Notes under the pieces: generated by a model
Told to the model about the DNA's origin: nothing
What the model saw: the letters and a program-made list of their open reading frames with translations, nothing else
Database searches by the model: none
From: Powellomyces hirtus
Taxonomy: Eukaryota; Chytridiomycota; Chytridiomycetes; Spizellomycetales; Powellomycetaceae
DNA length: 64,000 nt
Assembly: GCA_025526995.1 (NCBI GenBank)
Contig: JAHLKG010000018.1
Coordinates: forward strand, 124,001 to 188,000
Direction of reading: 5' to 3'
Shown: positions 47,562 through 58,272 of the stretch, piece after piece
Position numbering within the stretch: the first letter of the stretch is position 1
Layout of the letters: each line of letters opens with the position of its first letter
Position numbers and translations under genes: made by a program

Positions 47562-49452
47562 ATGGGCAAGAACAAGAAAACTGGAAAAGGTATCATCCTC
47601 ATGTCCTCTGTTCTCCTGCCCGTCGTCATGTCATGATATCATCTTTCTGCCCACGTTCGCAGTCTCACCTTACCCTTATCCTTCCACGTGCTATCCTCCT
47701 CCTCGTCCGCCTGCTCCCGTTACTCCCTATCTCGCCACGAACCCTTATTCGTATCATCCTCCTCAATCACCCTATTCGCCTGACTATCCTTATCGACCGC
47801 CTAACTATCCTCCTCGATCACCCTATTCGTCTGACTATCCTTGTCGATCACCCTATTCCCCCGACTATCCTTGTCAATCACCCTATTCGCCTGACTGTCC
47901 TCCTCGATCATCGTATTCGCCTGACTATCACCCATATCCAGGATTGGATGCGGTCGTCACAAATGGGAACGATAACGGCCTGGATCTGCGCAACTACGTC
48001 TTCTATTCAGATCCTCTCTCGCGGGACAATCTCAACAGCCGCAGCCCCCATAACAAGAAAAACCACCACGGCAGTGTCGAGTCGGCCGATTCCTCCAGCT
48101 CCAGTTCCAAACGAACCAGTTCAGCCAGCATAGGTCGCACCTCGTCCCCAAGTGCCCCACTCGTGGCCGGAAAAAACAACACTCATAAAAACAATGCCGA
48201 CTATGCCGCCGTCATTGAAGAAGGCGGCATCGAGTCCTCCCACCACCACCACCCCACCATCCGACCCGAGTCGTCATACTATACCCGCATGGCACTGGAG
48301 GAAGCCGAAGCCAAAGAAAGCATGCCCTCGGTCCTCCACAACCCCAAAATCCGCATCCAGCTCGCCTCCATGAAACACCACCGCCCGTGGTTTCTCGGCA
48401 TCATGACCATCATCCAAGTGGCTTGCCTCATCGGCTCCTGCGTCATCAACTGGAAAACCACCGGCAGCCCCATCCAACTCGTCCCCTTCAACTACATGAT
48501 TGGCCCTGGTTCCGGCGTCCTCATCACCATGGGCGCCCGCTGGGTCCCCTGCATGCGCTCGGGAACCGGCCTGGAAAATTATCCGTCCATCGAATGTCCC
48601 GTCGGCATTCAAGGTTCCGTCGCCTCTGCCAACAACAACGACCCCGCCACCTGCACCCTGTCCGACATTTGCGGCTTTGGCGGCGTCGATAATGCTCACC
48701 CGAATCAATGGTACCGCTTCCTCACCGCCATGGGTCTCCACGGTGGACTCTTGCATTTGCTGTTTAACCTGAGTTTCCAGGTCCGAACGGGGTTCCAGAT
48801 GGAAAAGGATTTTGGCTGGTGGAGAATCGCCATGATCTATTTCCTCAGCGGAATCGCCGGATTTGTTTTTGGCGCAAACTTTAACCCCATGACGCCCTCG
48901 GTCGGCTGTTCCGGCGCCCTCTACGGTAAGCCCGCTACGAGTCCCCAAATGAAGGGGTTTCCTATGCGAGACCACCCTCGCTTTTGCTCTTTTGGGGTCC
49001 GTCCTCTAATCGCATTTCTCCCCTCTTTGCTTCTTGCATTTCCAGGTCTCATGGCCTGCCTCCTGCTGGACCTCTTCCAAAACTGGCGTCTTATCAACAA
49101 ACCCTGGCTCGAGCTCTTCAAAATGGGGATCCAAATCCTCATCTCCCTCCTGATTGGGATGCTGCCGTTCATCGACAATTTCGCGCACATTGGCGGCTTT
49201 TACACGGGCATCCTTGCGGGGCTCCTCTTTATGCCCACCATCCATTTCGGAACGTGGGACAAGTGGCGCAAACGCGTCCTCATGCTCGGCGCCCTCCCCG
49301 CCCTCGTCGTTATCCTCGTCTTCTTGTTCAAGGGCTTTTATGGATCCGCACCCGAATGCACGTGGTGCAAGTATCTGAATTGTATCCCCGGGCTGCCTTG
49401 GTGTGAGGATAAGTGGAATACGGCGGCCATAACAGCTGCGCCCCAGAGATAG
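47562..49452 (+). CDS. Rhomboid-family intramembrane serine protease
   Basis: Exons 47562-47589, 47663-48925 and 49046-49452 give 565 aa. Rhomboids cleave membrane proteins within the bilayer. The catalytic dyad is present: Ser426 in GCSGALYG and His478 in NFAHIGGFYTGIL. Other family signs are LHGGLLHLLFNLSFQ and multiple membrane helices between residues about 275 and 535, with LGIMTIIQVACLIGSC first. The N-terminal 200 residues are cytosolic-looking and very rich in Pro, Tyr and Ser, with ten-residue repeats of the type RSPYSPDYPC. A cysteine-rich C-terminus (CTWCKYLNCIPGLPWC) follows the last helix. The 28-nt first exon (MGKNKKTGK) is inferred from a good donor and matching phase. Without it the frame would run into an implausible leader. 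Family secure; N-terminus moderately so. Confidence 0.88.
47767..47935 (+). repeat. 30-bp coding tandem repeat in the rhomboid N-terminus
   Basis: Units of about 30 bp built on TCACCCTATTCGCCTGACTA encode SPYSPDYP-type decapeptides. Four adjacent units are clear at about 47815-47930, with an older, imperfect pair before them. Most differences between units are silent or exchange Cys, Tyr and Pro. Confidence 0.8.
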
Positions 49453-49567
49453 CCACAACAATGCAAAGAACAGAAGAAAAAAAAAAAAACTAAACACACA
49501 AAAATATATTTATTGGGCAAGCGAGGGACGGTGTTTTGAGCGGTTGGACAGTGGGACGGGCGCGCGA

Positions 49568-49585
49568 GGGGGGGGGGGGGGGGGG
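49568..49585. repeat. Poly-G tract, 18 bp
   Basis: Uninterrupted G run about 120 bp beyond the rhomboid stop codon. Confidence 0.9.
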
Positions 49586-49809
49586 AATGCTAGGACCTGC
49601 ATAGATGTTCATTATTATTTTTTTTTGGTTTGCACACGCATTTTTTCCCTCCTGATCTGGCTCGTTTTCTGTTTTGTTATATTACTCTTCAAAAGCCGTC
49701 CGTACGTCGTGAAGCCCCATATAGGTTCCCAGTCGACGCAATGCCATCGATGTGCGCCCATGCCATCGATGCCCTGGCATTTAGGCCAGCGAGGGGATCA
49801 TGCGCCCAG

Positions 49810-49831
49810 GCCCTGGCATTTCGGCCAGGGC
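49810..49831. terminator. GC-rich hairpin in the convergent 3' region
   Basis: GCCCTGGC pairs with GCCAGGGC around the loop ATTTCG, an 8-bp perfect stem, about 20 bp beyond the ABC transporter stop. A weaker copy lies at about 49774-49789. It could form in the 3' untranslated RNA; a role in 3' end formation is only a guess. Confidence 0.3.
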
Positions 49832-49850
49832 GCGCGCGCGGGAAGTCTGT

Positions 49851-52800
49851 CTACTCGGCCTCGGGGGCGGCGGCGCCCAAGTCCTGCTGGACGACCAACT
49901 GGTAGTAGAGTCCCTTTTGGGCAATCAGGGTGTGGTGCGAGCCGGCTTCGGCGACGACGCCGTCCTTGAAGACGTAGATGCAGTCGGCGGATTTGATGGA
50001 CGCGAGGCGGTGCGCGATCGCAATGGTCGTGCGGCCCTTGGCGGCCTTGTCGAGCGCCGCCTGCACGACTTTTTCCGAGGTCGCGTCGAGGGCGCTGCGA
50101 GAGAGAGAGAGAGAGAAGCGACGTAAGAACGTGATGATGATGATGAATGTGAGTTGGGGGGGCATGTGAAACAATGACGAATGCCCTTGTTTGTTTTTCG
50201 GGGGGGTTCTTACCTGGTCGCTTCATCCAGCAGCAAAATCTTTGGTTTTCGAATCAACGCCCTCGCGATCGCGATCCTCTGTTTCTGGCCTCCACTCAGC
50301 TGCGTGCCCTTGCCGCCCAAGGAGGTCTCGTAGCCATCGGGGAGGGTCGTGATGAAATCATGGATATTCGCTTCTTTGGCTGCTTCCACGACAAGGTCGT
50401 CAATGTTGGCGCTGTGGGCAATGTCGGGGGTGAGGCCGTACAGGATGTTTTGTTTGATGGTGAGGTTGTACAGGTTGGGTTCTTGGCCGACGAGGGAGAC
50501 GCTGGCGCGGAGAGAGGCCAGGTTGAGGGTTGAGACGGGGTGGTTGTCGATGAGGACCGAGCCTGCCGCCGCGTCGGGTGTGGTGGTGGTGTTGTTGGTG
50601 GTGTCGTTGTTGTTAATGTTGAGGTCGTAGAATCGTTCAATGAGGCCCACGGTGGTGGATTTGCCGCAGCCCGAGGGCCCCACGAGGGCCACAAACTGGC
50701 CCGGCTCGACGACGAGGTTGAGGCCGCGGAGGACTTTGACCGAGGGCCGGTTGGGGTACGCGAAATGCGCATTCCTGAATTCGACGCGGCCCTGCACCTG
50801 GTCGCGGGCGAGGACCGTGCCGCGGTCGCTCCAGTTGTCGATGGGCGGGGTGGTGTCAAACAGGGCCAGGATGTCTGAGGCCGAGTCTTTTGCTTTGCCG
50901 ACATCGGGCATGAGGGAGAAGACGCGGCCGGCGGCCTGGGACGCAAAGACAATGGCCATGAAGGTAGTGAAGAATTTCTGGGTGCCGTTGATCCCGCCGT
51001 ATTCGCCCGAGACAATCAGGGAGCCGCCGTACCAGAACCCGAGCGCGTTCATGAGGAACGTGACGGTCTGCGAAAAGGCGTAGATGGCGGTATTGCCAAT
51101 CGCGTTCTTGTGCCCGATTTTCAGCGGCACCTCCAGGTCCCGGTGGTACGTGTGCGCCACGTCGGCTTCGCGGTTCAGCGCCGCGACCGTCCGCATCGCG
51201 CCGACGGCCTCACACGCAACCTGCGCCGAAGATTCGTAGTAGATTTTGGTCGCTTGGTTGCCCTTGCGGAGGAGATCCATGCGCCACTTGTTCGCCGCAA
51301 CCATGAGGGGTAGCGTTGCGAGAACCACGAGCCCAAGTTTCCAGCCCGTGACGAGGGCCACGATGGCGCCTCCGGCAATGGACGCAAACAATTCGAGGAG
51401 GTTGCCCGCGATTTGGCCACTCATGTTCTGGACATTTTGGGCGTCGTTCGAGAGGTTGGTAGTCAGCACACCGACCGAATGTTCTTCCTTATCAAACCAC
51501 GCAATGTCCTGTCGCATCATGGACCTGAACGAGCGGTCGCGCAGGCGGGTTGTGAGGCGTTCGCCGCTGATGCCAAACATGGCGAATTTGATGAAACTGG
51601 CAAACAGATTCGCGAGGCCGAGAACGAGGAACATGAGGGCCCAAAAGTTGGCGTCGTCGCGCATGCCCTGCGGGTCGAGTTCGACTTTGGCAAACACGTT
51701 GATGAATCTACCAAACAGGATCGCGAACACGGGTTGCGTCACGCCGTTGATGATGGAGCCGAGGAACCCCAGCACGATGAAATGGAGTTCGGTGCGGTTG
51801 AGTTTCAGGAGGCGGTTGAAGATGCGGAACGAGTCAAAAAAGGAGCTGGTGGTCGGTTGCGTGCCGACTTTGCCCGTCGCGCGGTCGATCGCGGTGGAGA
51901 GACGGTGCGAGCTGGCTTTGGAGTAGACGGAATTGGAGCGAGCCAGCGCGGCGGCTTTGACGGGGTCCGCGGCCGCAGCGGCTTCCGCTTCCGCGGCCTT
52001 GAGGTCAATCTCGATCGCGTCCGGGTCGACTTTAGGTTTCTTCTGGCCTTCCTCAGCTTCTTTGCGCGCCGAGACTTGCTGCGCGTCGACGAGTTTGCGG
52101 TAGAATCCGTCGTCTTTCGCCACCAGCGACGCGTGGTTGCCGACCTCGATGATGCGGCCTTGGTCCATCACAATGATCTTGTCGGCGCCGCGGATCGTGG
52201 AGAGCCGGTGGGCAATGACGATGGTGGTGCGGCCCTGGCTGGCGCGGTCCAGGGCGTCCTGCACGAGTTTTTCAGATTCCGTGTCGAGCGCACTGGTTGC
52301 TTCGTCGAGCAACAAGATGGGCGGGTTCTTGACAATGGCTCTGGCGATGGCGATGCGTTGCTTCTGTCCTCCCGACAGCAACAGCCCGCGTTCGCCAATC
52401 CGGGTTTCGTATTTCAGCGGCAGCGCCATGATAAAGTTGTGCGCGTTGGCGAATTTGCACGCTTCGACAATCAGTTCCATTTTACGTTCCTTGGGCGCCG
52501 TCTCGTCCGGGTGTCCGACAAGACCATGCGCAACATTTTCCCACAGCGTGCCTTTGAACAGCACGGGTTCCTGGGTCACGTACCCGATTTGCTGGCGGAG
52601 CCACTGCACGTTGAGGGATGTGATATTGACGTCGTCGAGATGAATCGTGCCGCGTTCCGGGTCGTAGAACCGCTCGAGGAGCTGAATGATGGTCGATTTC
52701 CCACTCCCCGAGCTGCCTACCAGCGCACACGTCGTGCCCGCCTCAATCTCCGCGTCCATGCCATGCAGCACGACCACCTCGGGGCGCGACGGGTAGCGAA

Positions 52801-54187
52801 ACTTGACATCCTTGACGACAATACGTCCGGCGACTTTGGCGGGTCGCAGGCCGGCCGAGGACGAGGAGTTGATTTCGGGGACGCGGTCAATGGCTTGGAA
52901 CAGGGTAGTCCCCGCCCCGATCGCAAAGGAGAAGGCTTGCATTTCGGAAGATGTGCCGGCGAGTGCGAATGCGCCAATCAGGACAGAGAAGAAACAGGTC
53001 AGGATATCCCCGACGCTGATATCCTTGTCGACGAGCATGATGGAGCCGTACCAAAAGGCGAGGGCGTACGTGCCGAAAATAACAAACTTGGATAGACATT
53101 AAGAGATTGAGACAAGAGTTATGAGAATCCGACAAAAAGGGCGGTGTGAACATACACATAATCAGCCAATCCGTACCTGAATAGCACCCCACCCAATCCC
53201 CGTCGCAATCTGCTTCTTGACTCCTAGCAACTCTGCCTGGTCCAGCATCTTGCTATAGATCCTGGCCATCTTATCCTGGGCCATAAAGCTCGTGACGGTG
53301 CGAATCGACGCAAATGTTTCTTCGGCAACATCGCCCGCGGACGCATACGAGTTGAGACCCTCGCGGGTATACCGGCCGACAAATCTGCCCATGAACGCCG
53401 CCGTGATGCCGATCGCGGGAACACAGCACATCAACACCAATGTCAATTTCCACGAATTCGAAAACGCGACCGCGAACCCAGAGATAAACGTCGCGAGGTT
53501 CATGAAAAACATGGGCACCTTCTCACTGATGCCGTCCTGCACCATCTGCGTATCCGTAATAATGCGCGTCGAGACCTGCCCCCCGCCGATCGAATCAAAA
53601 TACGCAATGTTTTGGCGCAGCACCGCTTGCAGGTATCCCTCTCTGATGCGGTGCGAGATATTTTCGCCCGTATACAGCCACGTCGCCATGTAGATGTACG
53701 TGGCCACAAACATGCCGAGACCGAGGTAGACAAAGATGAGTGATTTCTCATTGATCTCGTCCTGGAGTGCATCTTTGGTCGCTTCGGAGGACGGGACGCC
53801 ACGGTACGCGTCCGCGGTGATGTCGTTGAAACTATTGGTCAAGTCCCCAAAGATGATGGTCATCAACGGCAAGATAGCACCACTGGCGGCCGCGGCAAAG
53901 AGGCCAATCAACATCAACAGCTTGTCGAGCGGGGTGGCGTAGCGGGTAAGGAGGGCCGAGTAGGCAATGCGTTTGCCCTGCACGGCATCAGCGACGGGGG
54001 GTGTTGACCCCGTCGGGGCGCTGACGGCGGCGGCGGTGGTGATGGGGTCGTGCACGTCGACAAAGGCAAAGGTCTCGGTTTCGCCCCCGCCCGTGACTTC
54101 GTGCGCCTCCGTGGTGGGTTTGGGTGTGGAGGAGACATTGGGGTCTTTGTTGGTTTGCACCATCTCCTGGTGCTCGGGAGACGCCAT
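49851..54187 (-). CDS. Full-length ABCB-type (P-glycoprotein-like) ABC transporter
   Basis: Exons 53177-54187, 50214-53086 and 49851-50094 give 1375 aa in the order TMD1-NBD1-TMD2-NBD2. ABCB exporters move lipophilic compounds or peptides across membranes using ATP. NBD1: Walker A GSSGSGKS (461-468), signature LSGGQ (574-578), Walker B ILLLDE (594-599), H-loop AHRLST. NBD2: Walker A GPSGCGKS (about 1141), [20 protein letters not shown] across the last intron, AHRLAS. Both sites therefore look active. An Asn/Thr-rich insert ([13 protein letters not shown], about 1158-1178) sits in NBD2 between the P-loop helix and the Q-loop. The linker between the halves (about 690-760) is Ala/Glu-rich. The N-terminus is a hydrophilic stretch of about 75 residues. 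A 149-bp piece of this gene is copied at 43814-43962. Family firm; substrate unknown. Confidence 0.95.
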
Positions 54188-54319
54188 GACGGCGGAGTTG
54201 GGGGAGGTGGAATGGAAATGAATTTACAGTGTCCTTATGGTATTGAAAGAGGAACAGCAGTGGGTGTGAATGGGGAGAGGCAGTCTAGGGCGACAATGGC
54301 GGCACCAGGTGCAAGCGAG

Positions 54320-54327
54320 CTTTTATA
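54320..54327 (-). promoter_or_regulatory. TATA-like element of the ABC transporter gene
   Basis: The minus strand reads TATAAAAG about 135 bp upstream of the ATG at 54187. Confidence 0.45.
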
Positions 54328-55078
54328 AGTAAAGAATGCATTCACACACGGGCAAAAAGAATAAATCCATTCTCCACCACCATCCCATCATCAAACGCCG
54401 CGGGTTCAACGAACGCAGCGGACTTGCCGCGGGAGATATTTTTTCGTGGGCAGGTGTGCGAAAGGACCACTGACGTGGGCACTGTGCGACGTTGTATCAC
54501 TCTTCCACTTTCTTGTGAATGAGAACCCGAGTCCTTGGAACCGCGGGCCCTTTCTATCAGCAATGATTCCAATTTCGAATAATTCAAGTGCGTCGGTCAT
54601 TCGGAAATCCGAGAGAAAATAGCGCCCCGTCATGATGATATGTCTAAAGGATGCGCGGATCTCTCGTCTCTCGTGATTCTGCTTTTATCAAAGACTACCA
54701 TGCGGAGTGGATATGCACACGCTAGCACAAACATTCAAGTTGGCATAGCATGTTCAAACGTGCACACATCACACTTGGTGTTGCACTTGGGGCGTCTTCG
54801 GTCCAATTGTTCCTCCGCTTCCCCACTCCTCATGTTGCACAAAATAGACATTTCAGCCGGGCCAACTTGAATATCGAACAAGACATTCATACACACCCCA
54901 CATGCTGTCCGTTTTTCGTGCTACCTGAACATGGTGTCAGTGAGTCGTCGTCGCGAAAGCAACCATTTTTTTTTTATCCGCAGGGTTTGGGACGGCGCAC
55001 TTCTTCTCAATCACGCAGGGTTCCCGTCAAGACGTTGGGAGCTGCCATGGTAGATTGATCACGGAAATTAGCGAGCAT

Positions 55079-55092
55079 GGGGGGGGGGGGGG
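55079..55092. repeat. Poly-G tract, 14 bp
   Basis: G run about 140 bp beyond the FOL1 stop codon. Confidence 0.9.
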
Positions 55093-55228
55093 TTGCATTG
55101 ATCAGGAGAAACAAAAAAGGTGTATATTGAATTATGTAGACATGATGCAGATCGAGAAAAAAAAAACAGAGAGAAAATCAAGGTTATGTTGTGTTGTTTG
55201 TTTACCAGTTTCTTTTCCAACTCGATGG

Positions 55229-57594
55229 TCAAGTGCGGAAGCATCGATCCGCCACAACCACCACCTGCTTCATCTCCTGCACATCATGCACCCGCAGAAC
55301 ATCCGCGCCTCTCGCCACCGCCGCTGAGCAGGCCGCCGCTGTAGCATAGACTCTCTGCTCCGGTTCATCTCTCCCCTGAGGAGCAGCAGAACCCGCCGGC
55401 GCCGTCTGAGATGTGGAGGCCAGGAATCGTTTCCTAGAGGGTCCCACCAGGGTCGGGAACCCCCTCAACACCGAGTCGTTGGCCACCAGGTCCGGCAAAT
55501 GATGTATCACAGCAAAGGACTGGTCCGCCGTCTTCGCAAACCCAATGCCCGGGTCCAGGAGAATGTTCCAGCGGCGCACACCGGCGGAAAGCGCAGCGAG
55601 GATGCGCGGGGCGAGTTCTGCTCTGATGGCAGGGACGGGGTTATTATCCGTGTCGGTGGACTCGTAGTTGGTAAGGGATGTCATGGTTTGCGGGGTTCCG
55701 CGCATGTGCATGAGACATATGGGAACGCCAAGTTCGGCCATGGTGGAGATCATTATGTCATCGTGCGTGCCCGCCGTGACGTCGTTGACGAGGTCAGCCC
55801 CCGCATCAACCGCCGCCTTCGCAACCGCCGCGCGGAACGTGTCGATCGAAATCGGTATGTCCTTATTTTGTCTTCTAATTTCCGTGATGACGGGAACAAC
55901 GCGATCCAGCTCTTCCTGCTCCGAGCATGGGGTGGAGCCCGGTCGGGTGGAGCACCCACCCACATCAATCATGTCGGCGCCCGCAGCGATCATGGCGAGG
56001 GCGTGGGTGGCGGCGTTAGCAGCCGACTGGGTGTGCGTGGCCCCGCCGTCGCTGAAGCTGTCGGGTGTCACATTGAGGATGCCCATGACGTAGGTGCGTT
56101 TGCCCCAGCGCCAGAGCTGATCGCCGCGGATGGGGAACACTTTGTGAATTTGCTCGTCGCTGCGGGTGGCGGAGGCGTGGCCGAGCAGGGCGAGCAGCTG
56201 AGCGGCGGTGCGGAATTGGCCAGGGATCTCCATGTCGGGCGCGATGCTAAGCGATGGGGAAAAAGAAGAGCAAGCTGTGAGTTGACGTAGTAGTAATGAG
56301 AATAAATGAACGCAAATACCTACTCGCAAAGCGGTCTCAAAACAAACTCGCGTTCCTTGATCCGCGGATGCGGAATAGTGAGCTTCTGGTTGTTGAGCTC
56401 AAGGGTATCAAAGCATAGAATATCCAAGTCAATTGGCCGCGGGCCAAACCGCTGAGCGTTGAAATCACGCCCCATCTCGCTTTCGATGCCTTTGAGCAGA
56501 CCGAGCAAGGCTTCTGGCTCGAGGCTTGTGCGGATCTTGCAGCATCCGTTCAGGAAACTCGGCTGGTCGGTGACATACATGGGAGCCGTCTCGTACAAGA
56601 AGGATGTGTCGAGCAACTGGACAACAGGTGACCCTTCCAGGGTTTTGAGTGCGTCTTTGATGTTTTTGGCTCGGTTGCCGAGGTTGGTGCCAAAGGCGAG
56701 GTATACCACATGGGGCAAACGCTCGTCGCCATCTTCGAGGGCAGTTGCTTTCGTAGATGGAGCTGACAGTGGCACTGAGTCTACAGGTGTAGTATCGTCC
56801 GGGACGCCAAAGTAGGCCCTATCTCTTGTTATCTCCACGCCAGCCGCAGCAGCAAACACAATCGCGCTGGGCTTCTCCACTCGCACAGTGACTTTCGGCA
56901 CATGGCATTGCTCAATCATCAGCTTGGCAATGGAAGTGGCAAGGGCCTCGACGGTCTTGTAATCCGTCTGCTCAACATACTGGCTGACAGTTCGTGTAAT
57001 GGTGCGGTAGTTGTGTACTTTGGGCACGCGGTCGTCAATGAGAAGGGTAGGGTCAAACTCGAGGTGGATGACCAAGGTAATCACCACCCGCTGGCGTTCC
57101 TCGCGTTCCCAGGGGTTGACGCCAATGATGGTGTGGAGGGTCAGGTCGTTGATGAAGATCTGGTCCTGGCCTGGTTTATCGTCTTTAGTGATAGCAACAG
57201 CGGACGTTTGATGTTTTTCCAGTGCCTGCTGTGCGTCAATGTCCTGCTTAGTGCGAGTTATCTGGACACCGGCGCAGGCAGCGTGCAGCAGGGCCCGGGG
57301 TTTCTCTACGCGGACTGTCACACACGGGGCCCCGCAGTCGTTGACGCAGACGCGCGCAATGCCCGCAGCAAGGGCTTCGACGGAGCGGTAGGATGTGCGT
57401 TCCGAGAACTCTTGGACAACCTTGGCGACGGTGCCGTAGCTGATGGTCTGGGAAAGCAGGTCGGTCTCACCCGAGGCATCGAGTTGTTGGTGGACTGTGA
57501 TGTTGATGGTGAGGGGTTGGCGCTTTTGACGTTCCCAGGCGTCGACGCCGATAATGTTGCGGACGGCGAGGTTGCGGACAAGAATCTTGTCCAT
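55229..57594 (-). CDS. FOL1: Trifunctional folate synthesis protein (DHNA-HPPK-DHPS)
   Basis: Makes dihydropteroate from dihydroneopterin, the route blocked by sulfa drugs. Exons 56324-57594 and 55229-56246 give 762 aa. Domain order: two tandem dihydroneopterin aldolase (FolB-like) domains (about 1-118 and 145-255, each with a GVDAWER / GVNPWER motif and a VRVEKP motif), hydroxymethyldihydropterin pyrophosphokinase (about 293-423, FGPRPIDLDIL and HPRIKEREFVLRPLC) and dihydropteroate synthase (about 470-762, MGILNVTPDSFSDGG, GGCSTRPGS, GPSRKRFL). The last exon-exon join restores the frame where exon 1 would otherwise hit a stop after LRPLCE. The DHPS loop around TRP keeps the Thr and Pro whose changes give sulfonamide resistance in Pneumocystis. 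Fused FOL1 is typical of fungi. The gene shares a divergent promoter region with transportin. Confidence 0.96.
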
Positions 57595-58272
57595 GGTGGG
57601 AATAGGAGGGTTGGCGAGGGTTTTGGATATCAGGCAACTGGTGGCGGTCGACCAAGTTGGGTGATGGTGATACGCAGAAGAGAGAGCAACCCCGACACCT
57701 AGTTCTCTATCTTCTTGACGACAAGAGTTTGATATACGGACAGATATACAGTCAGTCCTTCCTCGGTTTCTCTCTCCCCAAGAGCTGATGCACCAGGAAT
57801 GACACTTGGGGAGCAGGCAAGTTAAGAATAGTTTGGAGGAAGCTCACTCGCCCCAAGGGCTGTCGTGTGAATGGGTGGTGGGTGACTTCATGTATCTCAA
57901 TCAGGTCAACTAACTCCATCACGTGAGTGACTGGAATGGGTTAGACTTGGATGGAGTGCACTCGGGATCGATTCAGTCCCTCTCTCTGACTGACTGACTG
58001 ACACATCTGAAATTCTGAATCCAAAGACGACGACGATCGCTGTCGAAACGTGGAACTTTTTTGCTTTTCGACCCCATTAGCGGCAGCCTCCTCTCCAATC
58101 TACAGACGAATACACTCCCACGACCCTCTCTCGTACATACACCCATACAGACTGTCGTCCTAAACGCTGCAGTCGCTCTGATTCGATTCGATATTTCGTC
58201 GTGGGATCGCAGCCGTTGTTTGTTAATCTCATATCCCCATACGCGCCAAGAGCCAGCGAACCCCTTCACATA
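57595..58272. promoter_or_regulatory. Divergent intergenic region FOL1 / transportin
   Basis: About 680 bp carrying both promoters. A CACGTG palindrome lies at 57920-57925 (a consensus for bHLH factors of the Cbf1/Pho4 kind), and a GACT run lies near 57988-58002. Functions are untested. Confidence 0.4.

Larger units (their letters stand above)
49453..49850. other. Convergent intergenic region
   Basis: Between the 3' ends of rhomboid (+) and the ABC transporter (-). Holds an 18-bp poly-G tract and a duplicated palindromic segment: the block TGCGCCCA...CCCTGGCATTT-GGCCAG appears twice (about 49752-49790 and 49801-49830), and GCCATCGATG appears twice. Confidence 0.5.
54188..55228. other. Intergenic region, ABC transporter promoter and FOL1 3' end
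   Basis: Both neighbours are on the minus strand. Contains the TATA-like element below and a poly-G run near its right end. No gene seen. Confidence 0.45.

Noticed and set aside
51413..53095. 560-codon open frame on the plus strand
   Set aside because: It is the exact antisense of the ABC transporter exon; long antisense frames arise from GC-rich codon use. No family motif in its translation.
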